A stretch of DNA of 64,000 bases, from contig FP929003.1 in assembly GCA_000196815.1 (NCBI GenBank), positions 1,883,501-1,947,500 of the forward strand. The letters are read 5' to 3'. The stretch is from Nitrospira defluvii. GTDB taxonomy: Bacteria; Nitrospirota; Nitrospiria; Nitrospirales; Nitrospiraceae. Shown in pieces: positions 26,690 to 34,705 of this stretch (positions are counted from its first letter, which is position 1; every line of letters begins with the position of its first letter). The position numbers and the translations under genes were made by a program. A model generated the notes under the pieces. The model did not search any database and was not told the origin of the DNA. It saw nothing but the letters and a program-made list of their open reading frames with translations.

Positions 26690-27667
26690 ATGGCCAGAAT
26701 GACGTATTTAGTGAGTGTGCTTATTGGGATAGCGGCGGCAACTAGTCTCGCAGGGGCGGCTGATGTGCCGCAAGACATCAAGGGCGGTAAAGATCATCCA
26801 CTGATTAGAAGATATGAGGGTGCAGTCCTCGCGGAGTATGGGTACAAGAAGTTTGATGAATATGTCTTGCCGTCTCTCCCTGTTGTCAATAACAGTTGCA
26901 GTAAGGGAAAGACGATAGAGGGGGAAGTTACGCATCTTATTTATGTGATGCCCAAAGACCGATCGATAGTGGAGGTGGTGCGAAACTACGAGTTGGAATT
27001 TAAAGGGAAGGGCTACGACGCGATTTTCTCTGCTGCGGATGAGCAAGAATCGCATGCCTGTGGTCGAATGGAGGCCTACGGCGGTGTCCCGTCGGCAGAC
27101 GGGAAAAATCGGTTCACCATCTACCGCAAGACGATGCCAGAGGGTGAGTCGCATATCGTGTTTTTTGCAGCCCCGAGTTTTGGGCAATATGTCGGACCTG
27201 AGGGGAAGTTTTCTATCAAGGACCAGGTCGTTGTTCAGTTTGACGTCATCGTCGCCAAGCCGATGGAGACCAATAAGCTTGTTGGCTTCGTTGGAGCACA
27301 AGACATGGCGGACCAGATTTCCTCGAACGGTCGCGTCTCGCTGTACGGACTGTACTTCGATACGAATAAGGCTGAACTTCGGCCTGACTCCGAGCCCACA
27401 TTGCAAGAGATGGCCACCTTGCTGAAAGGACGGCCGCAGTTAAAGCTCTTAGTAGTCGGGCATACCGATAACATCGGGAGCTATGAAGAGAATGGGATCC
27501 TCTCTCAACGGCGCGCTCACGCCGTGATCAACGCCCTAGCCTCAAAACATGGGATTGCCAAAGCCCGCCTGACTCCTGTGGGGGATTCTTTTTCAGCTCC
27601 GATTGCCAGCAACAAGACCGAGGAAGGCCGCGCCAAGAACCGTCGTGTTGAACTTGTGGAGCGATGA
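26690..27667 (+). CDS. OmpA-domain exported protein
   Basis: A 325-residue protein; ATG 26690 is preferred because AAAGGGA lies 6-7 bases upstream (ATG 26675 is possible). A signal peptide (MARMTYLVSVLIGIAAATSLAGA) is followed by a domain of about 180 residues with YDAIFSAADEQESHACGR and a late strand FDVIVAKPMETNKLV, resembling the DUF4892-type N-terminal domain found before OmpA modules. Residues 215-325 form an OmpA C-terminal peptidoglycan-binding domain: LYFDTNKAELRPDSEPTL, VVGHTDNIGSYEEN, LSQRRAHAVINAL and AKNRRVELV. It is probably outer-membrane or periplasm associated and bound to peptidoglycan. No partner is obvious; mobile remnants flank it. Confidence 0.85.
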   Translation: MARMTYLVSVLIGIAAATSLAGAADVPQDIKGGKDHPLIRRYEGAVLAEYGYKKFDEYVLPSLPVVNNSCSKGKTIEGEVTHLIYVMPKDRSIVEVVRNYELEFKGKGYDAIFSAADEQESHACGRMEAYGGVPSADGKNRFTIYRKTMPEGESHIVFFAAPSFGQYVGPEGKFSIKDQVVVQFDVIVAKPMETNKLVGFVGAQDMADQISSNGRVSLYGLYFDTNKAELRPDSEPTLQEMATLLKGRPQLKLLVVGHTDNIGSYEENGILSQRRAHAVINALASKHGIAKARLTPVGDSFSAPIASNKTEEGRAKNRRVELVER

Positions 27668-27983
27668 GTGGGGGCACCATGGGGGACAGCGATTATTCAA
27701 ACACGCGGGGAGCTCATGTGGTGGATTTGTTCTGGCGAATCCATAGCTGGTGAAAAGTGTTGGCTGGCCAAGAGGAATGAATTTACGCCTACATTTTGGT
27801 GTGAATCGGGGGATGCTCTTGAGAAGCGAGGCTTGGGGCTGGTGGATGGCGGAGCGGTTGAACCTGGAGGCCAGTCTACGGCCACGTGGTCGTTCACCGG
27901 TCTCGAAATTAAAGTATCATGTCCACTTTGTCTGTCTTGCCGCTATTAGACGGGATAGCGCGCTTGTAAGTTGAGACAAGCCA
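27668..27983. other. Gap after OmpA gene, no supported gene
   Basis: A reading frame of 93 codons begins with GTG directly after the OmpA stop, but it has no ribosome binding site, no recognised motif and unusual Trp/Cys-rich content. I see no promoter or repeat that I can name here. It is probably degraded sequence between the OmpA gene and a TIGR02270 fragment. Confidence 0.4.
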
Positions 27984-28250
27984 TGATCCTTACAGAGATT
28001 GTGTCTCAGCATGCCGAAGAGGCGGCCTTTTTGTGGCTACTCCGGTCCAACGCGATCCGGCAGCCGCACTATGCGCTCAAGGATATAGCCAAGCTTGATG
28101 ACCGTGTCGAAGCGCATTTGGATGGCTTGCGTGTGGCAGGGGAATCGGGCTGGGAGCTGTGTTAGGCGACGCTGGGAATGAATCAAACGCAGATGTCCTA
28201 GCGCCTTCGGTGATGGTTCTTGCACTTCGTCGCCATAGCGCGTTTCCTCC
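27984..28250 (+). pseudogene. TIGR02270 family protein, 5' fragment with stop and frameshift
   Basis: From ATG 27984 the frame encodes MILTEIVSQHAEEAAFLWLL and about 40 further residues almost identical to the start of the intact paralogue at 31100. The in-frame TAG at 28163-28165 replaces the Lys codon that follows GWELC in the paralogue. A one-base deletion after it (GGAATG versus GGAAATG) shifts the frame; with the base restored the match goes on with GNESNADVLAPSVMVLAL before similarity ends near 28250. The rest of the gene is missing. This is a truncated duplicate. It lies directly before the hicA remnant, so the deletion may be linked to the arrival of the toxin-antitoxin cassette. Confidence 0.8.
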
Positions 28251-28311
28251 AGAGTAGATGAGGAGGCGGGGAAGGTCTTCTCAGGCGAGATGGTGGGGTT
28301 GAAACCTGGAG

Positions 28312-28496
28312 TTAGGTGTCCAAAAATTGCTCGGGACTTACCCCAGCCTGTTTAAGTATGGCGCGCAGAGTGCCTTCCGGCATGTCACCGGGATGATTCG
28401 GGATGGTCGTGTATCGACGTGTGGAAGGGTTGGACCAGATCTCATGGCTGCCGGCGGCCTGTCGATCGAACTGAAATCCGAGCGTCTTGAGGCGTT
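28312..28496 (-). pseudogene. hicA: hicA toxin gene, 3' part (split by IS21-family insertion)
   Basis: On the minus strand this encodes RLKTLGFQFDRQAAGSHEIW and continues to PEGTLRAILKQAGVSPEQF, the dsRBD-like HicA mRNA interferase core with its catalytic histidine in GSHEIW. The 5' part lies at 30741-30786 beyond the IS. Removing the element and one 6-bp GGCGTT copy joins 46 + 179 bases into exactly 75 codons: a complete 74-residue HicA starting [15 protein letters not shown]. The toxin is therefore inactivated by the insertion unless the fused frame starting inside the IS yields a product. Confidence 0.9.
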
Positions 28497-28570
28497 TGTC
28501 AGCGGTCATCCAATAATCCCCAGGTGTGGTCATTGAATTCTCCCCACCCTCTACCAGAAGGAGGCGGGAG

Positions 28571-29908
28571 ATGGGACTTGACGAGACGAGCGAGACGGCG
28601 ATCATGCGCGTCCAGGTGGACCAACCTGGGGAGGCGTGCATGGTGGATCAGGAACGGTGGGCGGAGATCCGACGGTTGTTTGATGAGGAGCGAGTGTCCA
28701 TTTCGGAGATTGGGCGGCGGTTGGACTTGGATCGCAAGACGGTGCGCCGCAATCTGCGGCAGGCGACGTGGCGACCGTACCACCGGGCGGCAGTGGCGGC
28801 GACGCTCCTGACCGCGCATGCCGACTTTGTGCGGGACCGTGCCCCGCAGGTGGGGTATTCGGCGCGGATTCTCTATCAGGAGCTGCGGACGAGCCGCGGC
28901 TACACGGGCAGTTATGAGACGGTGAAGCGGTGTGTGGCGCCGCTGCGCGAAGTCCAGGGGCACGCGGACCGGGCCCTCCTCCGCTTTGAGACGCCACCGG
29001 GGCAGCAAAGTCAGATTGATTGGGGCCAAGCCCTGGTGTCCTTTCGCGCCGGCCCGCAGGTCGTCCACGTGTTCGTGCTCACGCTGGGCTTCAGTCGCCG
29101 CGGGTTCTATTACGCCTGTGCGGATGAGCGGCTGGCCCAGTTTCTCGAATCCCATGAACGGGCCTTTGCCCATTTCGGCGGCCACACCCGGGAACATCTC
29201 TATGACCGGCCACGGACGGTGTGTTATGCGGATGACACGGGGCGGCGGATCTGGAACCCCACTTTCAAAGCGTTTGCTGACTATTGGGGCTTTGAGCCGC
29301 GGGTCTGTCGGCCCTATCGGGCGCAGACCAAGGGCAAGGTCGAATCGGGCGTCAAGTATGTGAAGCGGAATTTTCTGCCCGGCCGGACCTTCATCGATCT
29401 CGTGGACTTCCAAGCCCAGCTGGATGAATGGAACGCCACCATCGCGGACTGTCGGCTCCACGGCACGCCCCACGAACCACCCATTGCGCGCTTTGCGCGA
29501 GAACGCGGGCAGCTGGTGCCACTGGCGGGGCAACGCAGCTTCCAGCAGGAGGCCCGTGTCTCACGGATCGTGGCCGAGGACTATTTGGTCAGCTTGGCGA
29601 CCAACCGCTACTCCGTGCCCTTCCGCCTCATCGGCCAGCGGGTCGAGGTGCAGCGACGGGGCGACACGGTGCACATCTTCCATCGCGACCGGGAGGTCGC
29701 GCGGCATCCGGTCTTACCCGGGACCCACCAATTCCGCATCCTCCCCGAGCACGGCCCCGGTGCCAGTGCACGGACCGCCCGCCAACGTCGATCCACTTGG
29801 ACGGCCCCGGCCCTGCCTCCGGGCGCGATGCCGGAGGTCGAAGTGCGGGATCTGGCGTGCTATGAGGCGGTGTGCGGGAGCGCAACGGCGCAGGAGGTGC
29901 CGCGATGA
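28571..29908 (+). CDS. istA: IstA transposase of IS21-family element
   Basis: A 445-residue DDE transposase from ATG 28571, which follows GGAGGCGGGAG. The N-terminus has a helix-turn-helix (SISEIGRRLDLDRKTVRRNL), then the rve integrase core: QIDWGQALVSF (first Asp), a second acidic region near YADDTGRR, and KGKVESGVKYVKRNF (catalytic Glu). The C-terminal half has the beta-rich domain typical of IstA, with NRYSVPFRLIGQRVEV. No interruption is seen. Its stop overlaps the istB start (ATGA), as usual in IS21. Confidence 0.95.
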   Translation: MGLDETSETAIMRVQVDQPGEACMVDQERWAEIRRLFDEERVSISEIGRRLDLDRKTVRRNLRQATWRPYHRAAVAATLLTAHADFVRDRAPQVGYSARILYQELRTSRGYTGSYETVKRCVAPLREVQGHADRALLRFETPPGQQSQIDWGQALVSFRAGPQVVHVFVLTLGFSRRGFYYACADERLAQFLESHERAFAHFGGHTREHLYDRPRTVCYADDTGRRIWNPTFKAFADYWGFEPRVCRPYRAQTKGKVESGVKYVKRNFLPGRTFIDLVDFQAQLDEWNATIADCRLHGTPHEPPIARFARERGQLVPLAGQRSFQQEARVSRIVAEDYLVSLATNRYSVPFRLIGQRVEVQRRGDTVHIFHRDREVARHPVLPGTHQFRILPEHGPGASARTARQRRSTWTAPALPPGAMPEVEVRDLACYEAVCGSATAQEVPR

Positions 29909-30684
29909 ACCCGGCACAATTGGAACGGCTCCGTGAACAGTTGACGCGGTTGCGGCTCTTGAAGAGCCGCGAGCGGCTCGATGCGCTCTTGCAAGAGGCG
30001 GCGGCCAAGGACCTCTCCTACGCCGACTTCCTCGACCAGGTGCTGGGCGAAGAAGTGGCCGCCAAGGCCGAAAAGAACATCACCATGCGCACCAGTCTCG
30101 CCCGCTTCCCGTTCGTGAAGAGCCTGGAGGCCTTCGACTTTACCTACCAACCCTCGCTGGATAAGAAGCACCTGCAGCAGGTCGCGACCTGCCACTTCAT
30201 CGAGCACGGCGAGAACGTCGTGCTGCTCGGGCCGCCCGGCGTCGGCAAAAGCCATCTGGCGATTGGGTTGGGGCTCAAAGCGATCGAACAGGGCTATCGC
30301 GTGTTGTTCACCACGGCGGCCGCCATGATCGCGACGCTCACCCGGGCGCTCACGGAGAATCGGCTGGACGACAAACTGAAGCTGTACACGATTCCCCGCC
30401 TCTTGATCATCGATGAGATTGGCTATCTGCCGATCGACCGGACCGGCGCCAATTTGTTTTTCCAACTCATCTCACGGCGCTACGAGAAGGGGCCGATGAT
30501 TCTGACCAGTAACCAGAGTTTCGGCGCCTGGGGCGAGGTGTTCGGGGACCGGGTGCTCGCGACGGCGATCCTGGATCGGGTGCTCCACCACGCGATCACG
30601 ATCAATATCCGCGGGCACTCCTACCGGCTTAAGGAGAAGCTGAAAGCGGGGCTCGTGCGAATGGACGACGCGACGACGACGTAA
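29905..30684 (+). CDS. istB: IstB transposition helper ATPase
   Basis: A 259-residue AAA+ ATPase from ATG 29905, overlapping the istA stop. It shows Walker [14 protein letters not shown], Walker [12 protein letters not shown], the sensor motif [15 protein letters not shown] and the DRVLHHA segment of DnaC/IstB proteins. It assists IstA in target selection and strand transfer. Intact, so the element may still be mobile. Confidence 0.95.
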   Translation: MNPAQLERLREQLTRLRLLKSRERLDALLQEAAAKDLSYADFLDQVLGEEVAAKAEKNITMRTSLARFPFVKSLEAFDFTYQPSLDKKHLQQVATCHFIEHGENVVLLGPPGVGKSHLAIGLGLKAIEQGYRVLFTTAAAMIATLTRALTENRLDDKLKLYTIPRLLIIDEIGYLPIDRTGANLFFQLISRRYEKGPMILTSNQSFGAWGEVFGDRVLATAILDRVLHHAITINIRGHSYRLKEKLKAGLVRMDDATTT

Positions 30685-30740
30685 TCCGGGTGGGGAATTT
30701 TCGATGACCCCAACTGAGGATATTTGGGTGACCCTTGACA

Positions 30741-30786
30741 GGCGTTGAACGATTTCTCGATAGCGGAATCCGGCCAGTCGTCCCAT
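30741..30786 (-). pseudogene. hicA: hicA, 5' part (start codon side of the split gene)
   Basis: On the minus strand the start codon ATG (30786-30784) overlaps the hicB stop as TGATG and encodes [15 protein letters not shown] before the IS right end interrupts it. It joins in frame with the part at 28312-28490. In the present sequence this start runs on into the element as an unrelated tail of about 90 residues. Confidence 0.9.
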
Positions 30787-31016
30787 CAGGCATTGACGAT
30801 AAGGGGGTAATCGAATTCATCGCGGGCAGGTGGGAGTAGGGAGTCTCCTTCACGTTCCTGTTTGGCCTCTAAAATCTTTTTGACGACATCACGGGCGATG
30901 TCGATTGTTTCTTGAATCGTCCGTCCTTGCGCCACGAGCCCCTGTATTGCATCCGATGTCGCGAGGTAGACACCTTCGGGAAGCTTTTCAATGTGTAGAT
31001 TGACGATTCGCTCCAT
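30786..31016 (-). CDS. hicB: HicB-type antitoxin
   Basis: A 76-residue protein from ATG 31016 on the minus strand (an in-frame TTG at 31034 would add six residues). The fold of the partial RNase H-like HicB family is seen in [38 protein letters not shown] and VVKKILE. It lacks a clear C-terminal DNA-binding domain, as in short HicB proteins. The stop codon overlaps the hicA start (TGATG), so the order is hicB-hicA with coupled translation. With hicA interrupted by the IS, the antitoxin is now an orphan. The operon is inserted between two TIGR02270 copies in opposite orientation. Confidence 0.85.
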   Translation of the reverse strand: MERIVNLHIEKLPEGVYLATSDAIQGLVAQGRTIQETIDIARDVVKKILEAKQEREGDSLLPPARDEFDYPLIVNA

Positions 31017-31099
31017 AGTGACACTCTTTCGCAAAAAATGTGGGTTCTTTTTATAAGCTCATCATACGTGATGGTGCGCTGCCAAGTCGAGAAGAGTCT

Positions 31100-32335
31100 A
31101 TGATTATTGCCGCTATTGTTACTCAGCATGCCGAAGAGGCGGCCTTCTTATGGCTACTCCGGTCGAACGCGACCCGGCAGCCACACTATGCTTTGAAAGA
31201 TCTGGCCAAGCTGGATGGTCGTGTCGAGGCGCATGTGGATGGCTTGCGTGTAGCTGGGGAGCCGGGTTGGGAACTGTGCAAGGCGGCGCTAGGAAATGAA
31301 GAGGCAGGGGAAGTCTTTGCTGCTTCAGTGATGGCGTTTGAGTCCGGCATCGAGTCACGCATCCAGGCCATTCTTGAGGCTGTTGAGAAGACCCCAGAGT
31401 TGAGCAAAGGCTTGATCTCCGCCTTCGGATGGATGCCGTTCCAACAAGCAGCCCCTCATGCACAGCGACTGCTCGTAGCTGAATTGCCTCTCCAACGACT
31501 AGTCGGCCTCGCTGCCTATGCTGTTCATCGACAGGATCCTGGCGCAGCCTTGAAGGATGCGCTTTCTTCCACGGATCCTGAATTGAGGGCTCGTGCGTTG
31601 AAAGCTGCTGGTGAGCTTGGCAAGACGACCTTCATTCCTGCCATGAAGGCTGAGTTTGCCGCGGAAGATCTGGCCTGTCGATACTGGGCCGGGTGGTCTG
31701 GTGCCTTGCTTGGAGAGCCAGCTGCCATTCCGGTGCTTCAGCGGCTGGCTGAACGTGGACATACCAAGCGTGAGCAGGCCTGCGCGATGGCGCTGAGACG
31801 CATGTCGATAGACCAGGCGCAAGCGTGGCTGAAGAGCTTGGCGAACAGTCCTAAGGCACTTCGCCTCGCAATGCAGGCAGCCGGAGTCATCGGCGATCCC
31901 GCAAACATTCCCTGGCTCATCCAACAGATGGCGAACCCGGCGATGGCTCGGGTGGCGGGAGAATCCTTCACGTACATTACCGGGATCGACCTCGCCTACG
32001 ACGATCTGGACACCGACAAGCCGGAGAGTTTTGAAGCCGGGCCAACGGAGAATCCCGAAGACGAGAACGTGGACATGGATCCGGACGAGGACTTGCCTTG
32101 GCCCAATCCGCAGTTGATCGAAAAGTGGTGGTTCACCCATCGGGTCCAGTTCACGAACGGGACGCGTTATCTCTGTGGCCAGCCGATGACAATTGAATCG
32201 CTCAACCAAGTTCTTCGAACCGGCAAGCAGCGCCAACGCACCACCGCAGCGATCGAACTGGCCATGCGCCAACCCGGCACTCCGCTCTTCAACTGCAGCG
32301 CCCCGGGCTTCCGGCAGCAGGCGCTGCTGAAATAG
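31100..32335 (+). CDS. TIGR02270 family protein, second intact copy
   Basis: A 411-residue protein from ATG 31100 (GAGAAGAG upstream; GTG 31040 is less likely). It matches the T6SS-linked copy at 20668 over its length: TQHAEEAAFLWLLRSN, HYALKDLAKLDGRVEAHVDG, repeated Ala-rich helical pairs resembling HEAT repeats (residues 100-300), AGESFTYITGIDLAYDDLD, and the C-terminal DEDLPWPNPQLIEKWW and RYLCGQPMT blocks. It is GC-richer than the vgrG-module copy. It stands alone between two toxin-antitoxin cassettes, away from VgrG, so its link to secretion is unclear. Function unknown. Confidence 0.82.
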   Translation: MIIAAIVTQHAEEAAFLWLLRSNATRQPHYALKDLAKLDGRVEAHVDGLRVAGEPGWELCKAALGNEEAGEVFAASVMAFESGIESRIQAILEAVEKTPELSKGLISAFGWMPFQQAAPHAQRLLVAELPLQRLVGLAAYAVHRQDPGAALKDALSSTDPELRARALKAAGELGKTTFIPAMKAEFAAEDLACRYWAGWSGALLGEPAAIPVLQRLAERGHTKREQACAMALRRMSIDQAQAWLKSLANSPKALRLAMQAAGVIGDPANIPWLIQQMANPAMARVAGESFTYITGIDLAYDDLDTDKPESFEAGPTENPEDENVDMDPDEDLPWPNPQLIEKWWFTHRVQFTNGTRYLCGQPMTIESLNQVLRTGKQRQRTTAAIELAMRQPGTPLFNCSAPGFRQQALLK

Positions 32336-32394
32336 GGGGGCATGTCTCGTGAGGAGAGTTGCACGGTCTTACTTGGGAGGGGGTTTGAGAGACG

Positions 32395-32658
32395 CTATTC
32401 GTAATGCGTCCACATCCGAAGGATTTTCACGATGTGCTCCTTTTCGAGCACTTGATAGACGAGCCGATGTTGGATGTTGATGCGGCGAGAATAGGCTCCT
32501 TGGAGATCGCCGACCAGCTTCTCATAGGGAGGTGGATTTTTGAAGGGATTCACGGTCACCGTGGCTAGGAGCGATTCCGCCTTACTTCGGAGTCCGCTGG
32601 CGGCTAACTTCTTGGCATCGCGTTGGGCTTGTTTGGTATAGACGAGCTGCCATTTCAC
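32395..32658 (-). CDS. yoeB: YoeB/Txe-type toxin
   Basis: An 87-residue protein. GTG 32658 is chosen because it overlaps the antitoxin stop (GTGA) and gives the usual start KWQLVYTKQAQRDAKKL. Typical Txe/YoeB residues follow: NPPPYEKLVGDLQGAYSRRI, then NIQHRLVYQV (catalytic Glu/Arg/His area) and a C-terminal ending MWTHYE, where the family ends in SHY-type residues. YoeB is a ribosome-dependent mRNA endonuclease neutralised by YefM. It is transcribed after yefM on the minus strand, the usual order, and looks intact. Confidence 0.9.
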   Translation of the reverse strand: MKWQLVYTKQAQRDAKKLAASGLRSKAESLLATVTVNPFKNPPPYEKLVGDLQGAYSRRINIQHRLVYQVLEKEHIVKILRMWTHYE

Positions 32659-32897
32659 CAGCGAAGGTCCTTCGCGCACTTAGAAACGGGCGTCTTCAGA
32701 CCTTTCCGAATGGATTCCCGCATGCCAGGTATGGAGAGCAGATAGACAGTTTCTTGAATAGCGCGCCAATCATCTTCGGACATCAGCACGGCATTCGTTC
32801 GCTGATCGGTAATGATGATGGGCTCGTGGGAGCGCGCGGTTTGATCCATAAGCTGACGTAATTTTGATTTGGCCTGTGAGGCTCGGACTGTGGTCAT
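32655..32897 (-). CDS. yefM: YefM/Phd-type antitoxin
   Basis: An 80-residue Phd/YefM protein from ATG 32897 with GGAG about 7 bases upstream on the minus strand. The DNA-binding N-terminus reads TTVRASQAKSKLRQLMDQT, followed by EPIIITDQRTNAVLMSEDDW, the diagnostic core, and a C-terminal toxin-neutralising tail (YLLSIPGMRESIRKGL). It overlaps yoeB by 4 bases and presumably autoregulates the operon. An upstream in-frame extension to 32981 is not needed. Confidence 0.92.
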   Translation of the reverse strand: MTTVRASQAKSKLRQLMDQTARSHEPIIITDQRTNAVLMSEDDWRAIQETVYLLSIPGMRESIRKGLKTPVSKCAKDLRW

Positions 32898-33034
32898 ACT
32901 GCTCTCCTCATCATGGTCGGGCTTATCGGAGAAGGTAAGTGACAGGTGATGAATTGTCAAGGCGGCGCATGGCAGTATCATAGGCGCGGTGATGGTCTCA
33001 CAAACCTGGTTGCATCAGACACAATCCGGCTAGC

Positions 33035-33102
33035 CGCCCTCCAACACCAGCGCCCCGGGCTTACGCCAGCGGGCGGTACTTAGAGGAAACAGCCACGCAT
33101 GA
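33035..33102 (+). pseudogene. C-terminal remnant of a TIGR02270 family gene
   Basis: Read in the frame ending with TGA at 33100-33102, this gives PPSNTSAPGLRQRAVLRG, close to the end of the copy at 31100 (PLFNCSAPGFRQQALLK). The underlying DNA shares the run CAGCGCCCCGGGCTT. Only this tail is left, and it suggests another copy was replaced or deleted when the yefM-yoeB cassette entered. The rest of 32898-33233 shows nothing else. Confidence 0.6.
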
Positions 33103-33233
33103 CTATAAGTTGCATCGGTCGGGCGGTGAAAGGGCCGATTCGCGATCAATGAATCACACTGAGCGCTCAATCTTTTCCGAAAGCGTGGTGAGCTGCAGTA
33201 GTTTAAATGGGGTGGCAATCCGGGAGTGCCGCG

Positions 33234-33932
33234 ATGGGGATCTATTTCGCGATTTACTATAGGAATCTAACGACCGACAAAGACGAGGCGTTTCGTCGCG
33301 CGGCGGAAACCTGGGCACGCACGCGCGAAGGGTTGTGCGAGATGGTTTCCGTCACCTATGTGTACGAATTAATCGCTGCATTTCGCCATCTGGCGTACGT
33401 TGCACATGAGTCAAGACAAACTTACGATCAAGGGGCGCTGTTTGCTCACAGCTCTCCTCCGCAGCGCGCCAATGACACCTCCCGCGGTGTTCATCTGGCG
33501 TCATTTAAGCCGAAAACCTTGGCTGAACTGCATTATCGCGAGGACGTGCTGACTCCACAGGGATTGGACAATGATACGCTCACACCTTCTCTTATGAGCC
33601 AGCTCGCGTGTCTCCCTTGGTCCTCAGATGCGAAACTATATATTTATGGCTGCTTAAGTGGAACTGGCTCAGCGCCCATCGCGAAGCTGTTTGCCGACCA
33701 TCAACGCGTCACTACTATCGGGCAAACCGGAAAGGCATATTTTTCGAAAAGTCCCTATGTCTATGAGAAGATAGGCGCCGAGGATAAGACAATTCATTTG
33801 AAAGCTTTCTATCGTCCCCTAAACGCTGCACTCGATGTATTGGAAACGATTTCAGGGAATGTCGCCGAAATTCCAACAGTCTTGTGGAATAGGCCAATGC
33901 CGGAACGAAGCTTTGTTCCCACAAAGAAGTGA
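33234..33932 (+). CDS. Unknown protein, possible caspase-like (DUF4347-like) hydrolase fold
   Basis: A 232-residue protein; ATG 33234 is preferred over 33207 because CGGGAG lies 7 bases before it. No signal peptide. The family is not recognised with confidence. The segment AKLYIYGCLSGTGSAPIAKL followed by TTIGQTGKAYFS resembles the strand-Gly-Cys-turn-helix pattern of DUF4347 and other clan CD cysteine hydrolase-like proteins, where a YGC motif is followed by a threonine-glycine turn. A possible upstream histidine is in LHYRED. This similarity is by eye and weak. The next gene starts 70 bases later on the same strand; together with the DUF922 gene they may be an accessory or effector cassette. 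Confidence 0.5.
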   Translation: MGIYFAIYYRNLTTDKDEAFRRAAETWARTREGLCEMVSVTYVYELIAAFRHLAYVAHESRQTYDQGALFAHSSPPQRANDTSRGVHLASFKPKTLAELHYREDVLTPQGLDNDTLTPSLMSQLACLPWSSDAKLYIYGCLSGTGSAPIAKLFADHQRVTTIGQTGKAYFSKSPYVYEKIGAEDKTIHLKAFYRPLNAALDVLETISGNVAEIPTVLWNRPMPERSFVPTKK

Positions 33933-34002
33933 CCAACTGTAGCATTCCGACGGTTAGCCCTTGCTGGGTCTGAACCTGTAAAGGTGGTGGGGGGACAGGA
34001 CC

Positions 34003-34536
34003 GTGAGTTTTTCTCAAGCGAAGTGGGCTAATCAAGAATTGATGAGCCAGGGCTACCACAAAGCATTGGAAGGGATGAGCATGGTTCGGCAACAGGAACT
34101 CCCTCCCGGCCAGGTGCTATACCGATTCATCGATACCTCAGTCGGTAGCCCCGAGAGTGGCGCCAATGGTCCCTGGTGGCTGGAGTATGAATATTTCATG
34201 AAGATCAAACAGTTCGCCCTACAGCACGGGTATTCCTTGAGCTATGCGGCTCGGCTTTTTGCGGCCATCCTCTATGAATATAGCGAGGTCAATGCATTCG
34301 TACGGGCTGAGGTCGTTCAACCACTGCGCTCTTGGAAAGGCAGAGGTAAGCAGGTAAGAAGCGTTGGCAAGGATTCGCGGGATCTTCCCACCATGACGCC
34401 CATGCAAAGCATGCATGAAATCTATCAACTTTATGTGCCGGGCATTGTTCGTGGCGGCTCGCTATTTGGATCAGCATTCAAGTTTCTCGATTTCATTCCC
34501 TTGCCGGTCACGAATAACTGGCCGGGGACGGGCTAA
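34003..34536 (+). CDS. Unknown protein
   Basis: A 177-residue protein from GTG 34003, with GGGGGGAC just upstream. No signal peptide or membrane segment. It has LPPGQVLYRFIDTSVG, GPWWLEYEYFMKIKQFALQ, a helix SLSYAARLFAAILYEYSEVN, then VVQPLRSWKGRGKQV and a C-terminal QLYVPGIV. The arrangement (Tyr-Arg strand, GPWW, then a W-x-G strand) is seen in some secreted-toxin families, but I cannot name one and do not assign a function. Codon use and reading frame look real. It lies between the unknown gene at 33234 and the DUF922 gene. Confidence 0.5.
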   Translation: MSFSQAKWANQELMSQGYHKALEGMSMVRQQELPPGQVLYRFIDTSVGSPESGANGPWWLEYEYFMKIKQFALQHGYSLSYAARLFAAILYEYSEVNAFVRAEVVQPLRSWKGRGKQVRSVGKDSRDLPTMTPMQSMHEIYQLYVPGIVRGGSLFGSAFKFLDFIPLPVTNNWPGTG

Positions 34537-34705
34537 ATACATCGCCTCCGGCAGGTTTCCCTGTGAACTGTAACGTGAGGATGGAGTCGTATTTAGCAAG
34601 CGCGATAGTCTCATGGCTTTGTCCTTATCGGGCTGCGCCAACCGGGCTAGCCGATCGTTATTCGCACGGCCGCCGGTTTCCGCAATTACATAAGGGAGGT
34701 AACCA

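Larger units (their letters stand above)
28497..30740 (+). mobile_element. IS21-family insertion sequence, complete, in hicA
   Basis: A 2244-bp element. The left end starts TGTCAGCGGTCATCC (28497) and the right end, read inward from 30740, TGTCAAGGGTCACCC; the inverted similarity continues for about 70 bases to CCCCACCC on both sides, which fits the long repeated ends of the IS21 family. Both sides carry a 6-bp direct repeat GGCGTT (28491-28496 and 30741-30746). It encodes IstA and IstB in overlapping frames and looks intact and recent. Confidence 0.92.

Noticed and set aside
28499-29533. A 344-codon minus-strand frame across istA
   Set aside because: It is antisense to the intact IstA gene, Pro/Arg-rich without domain signals.
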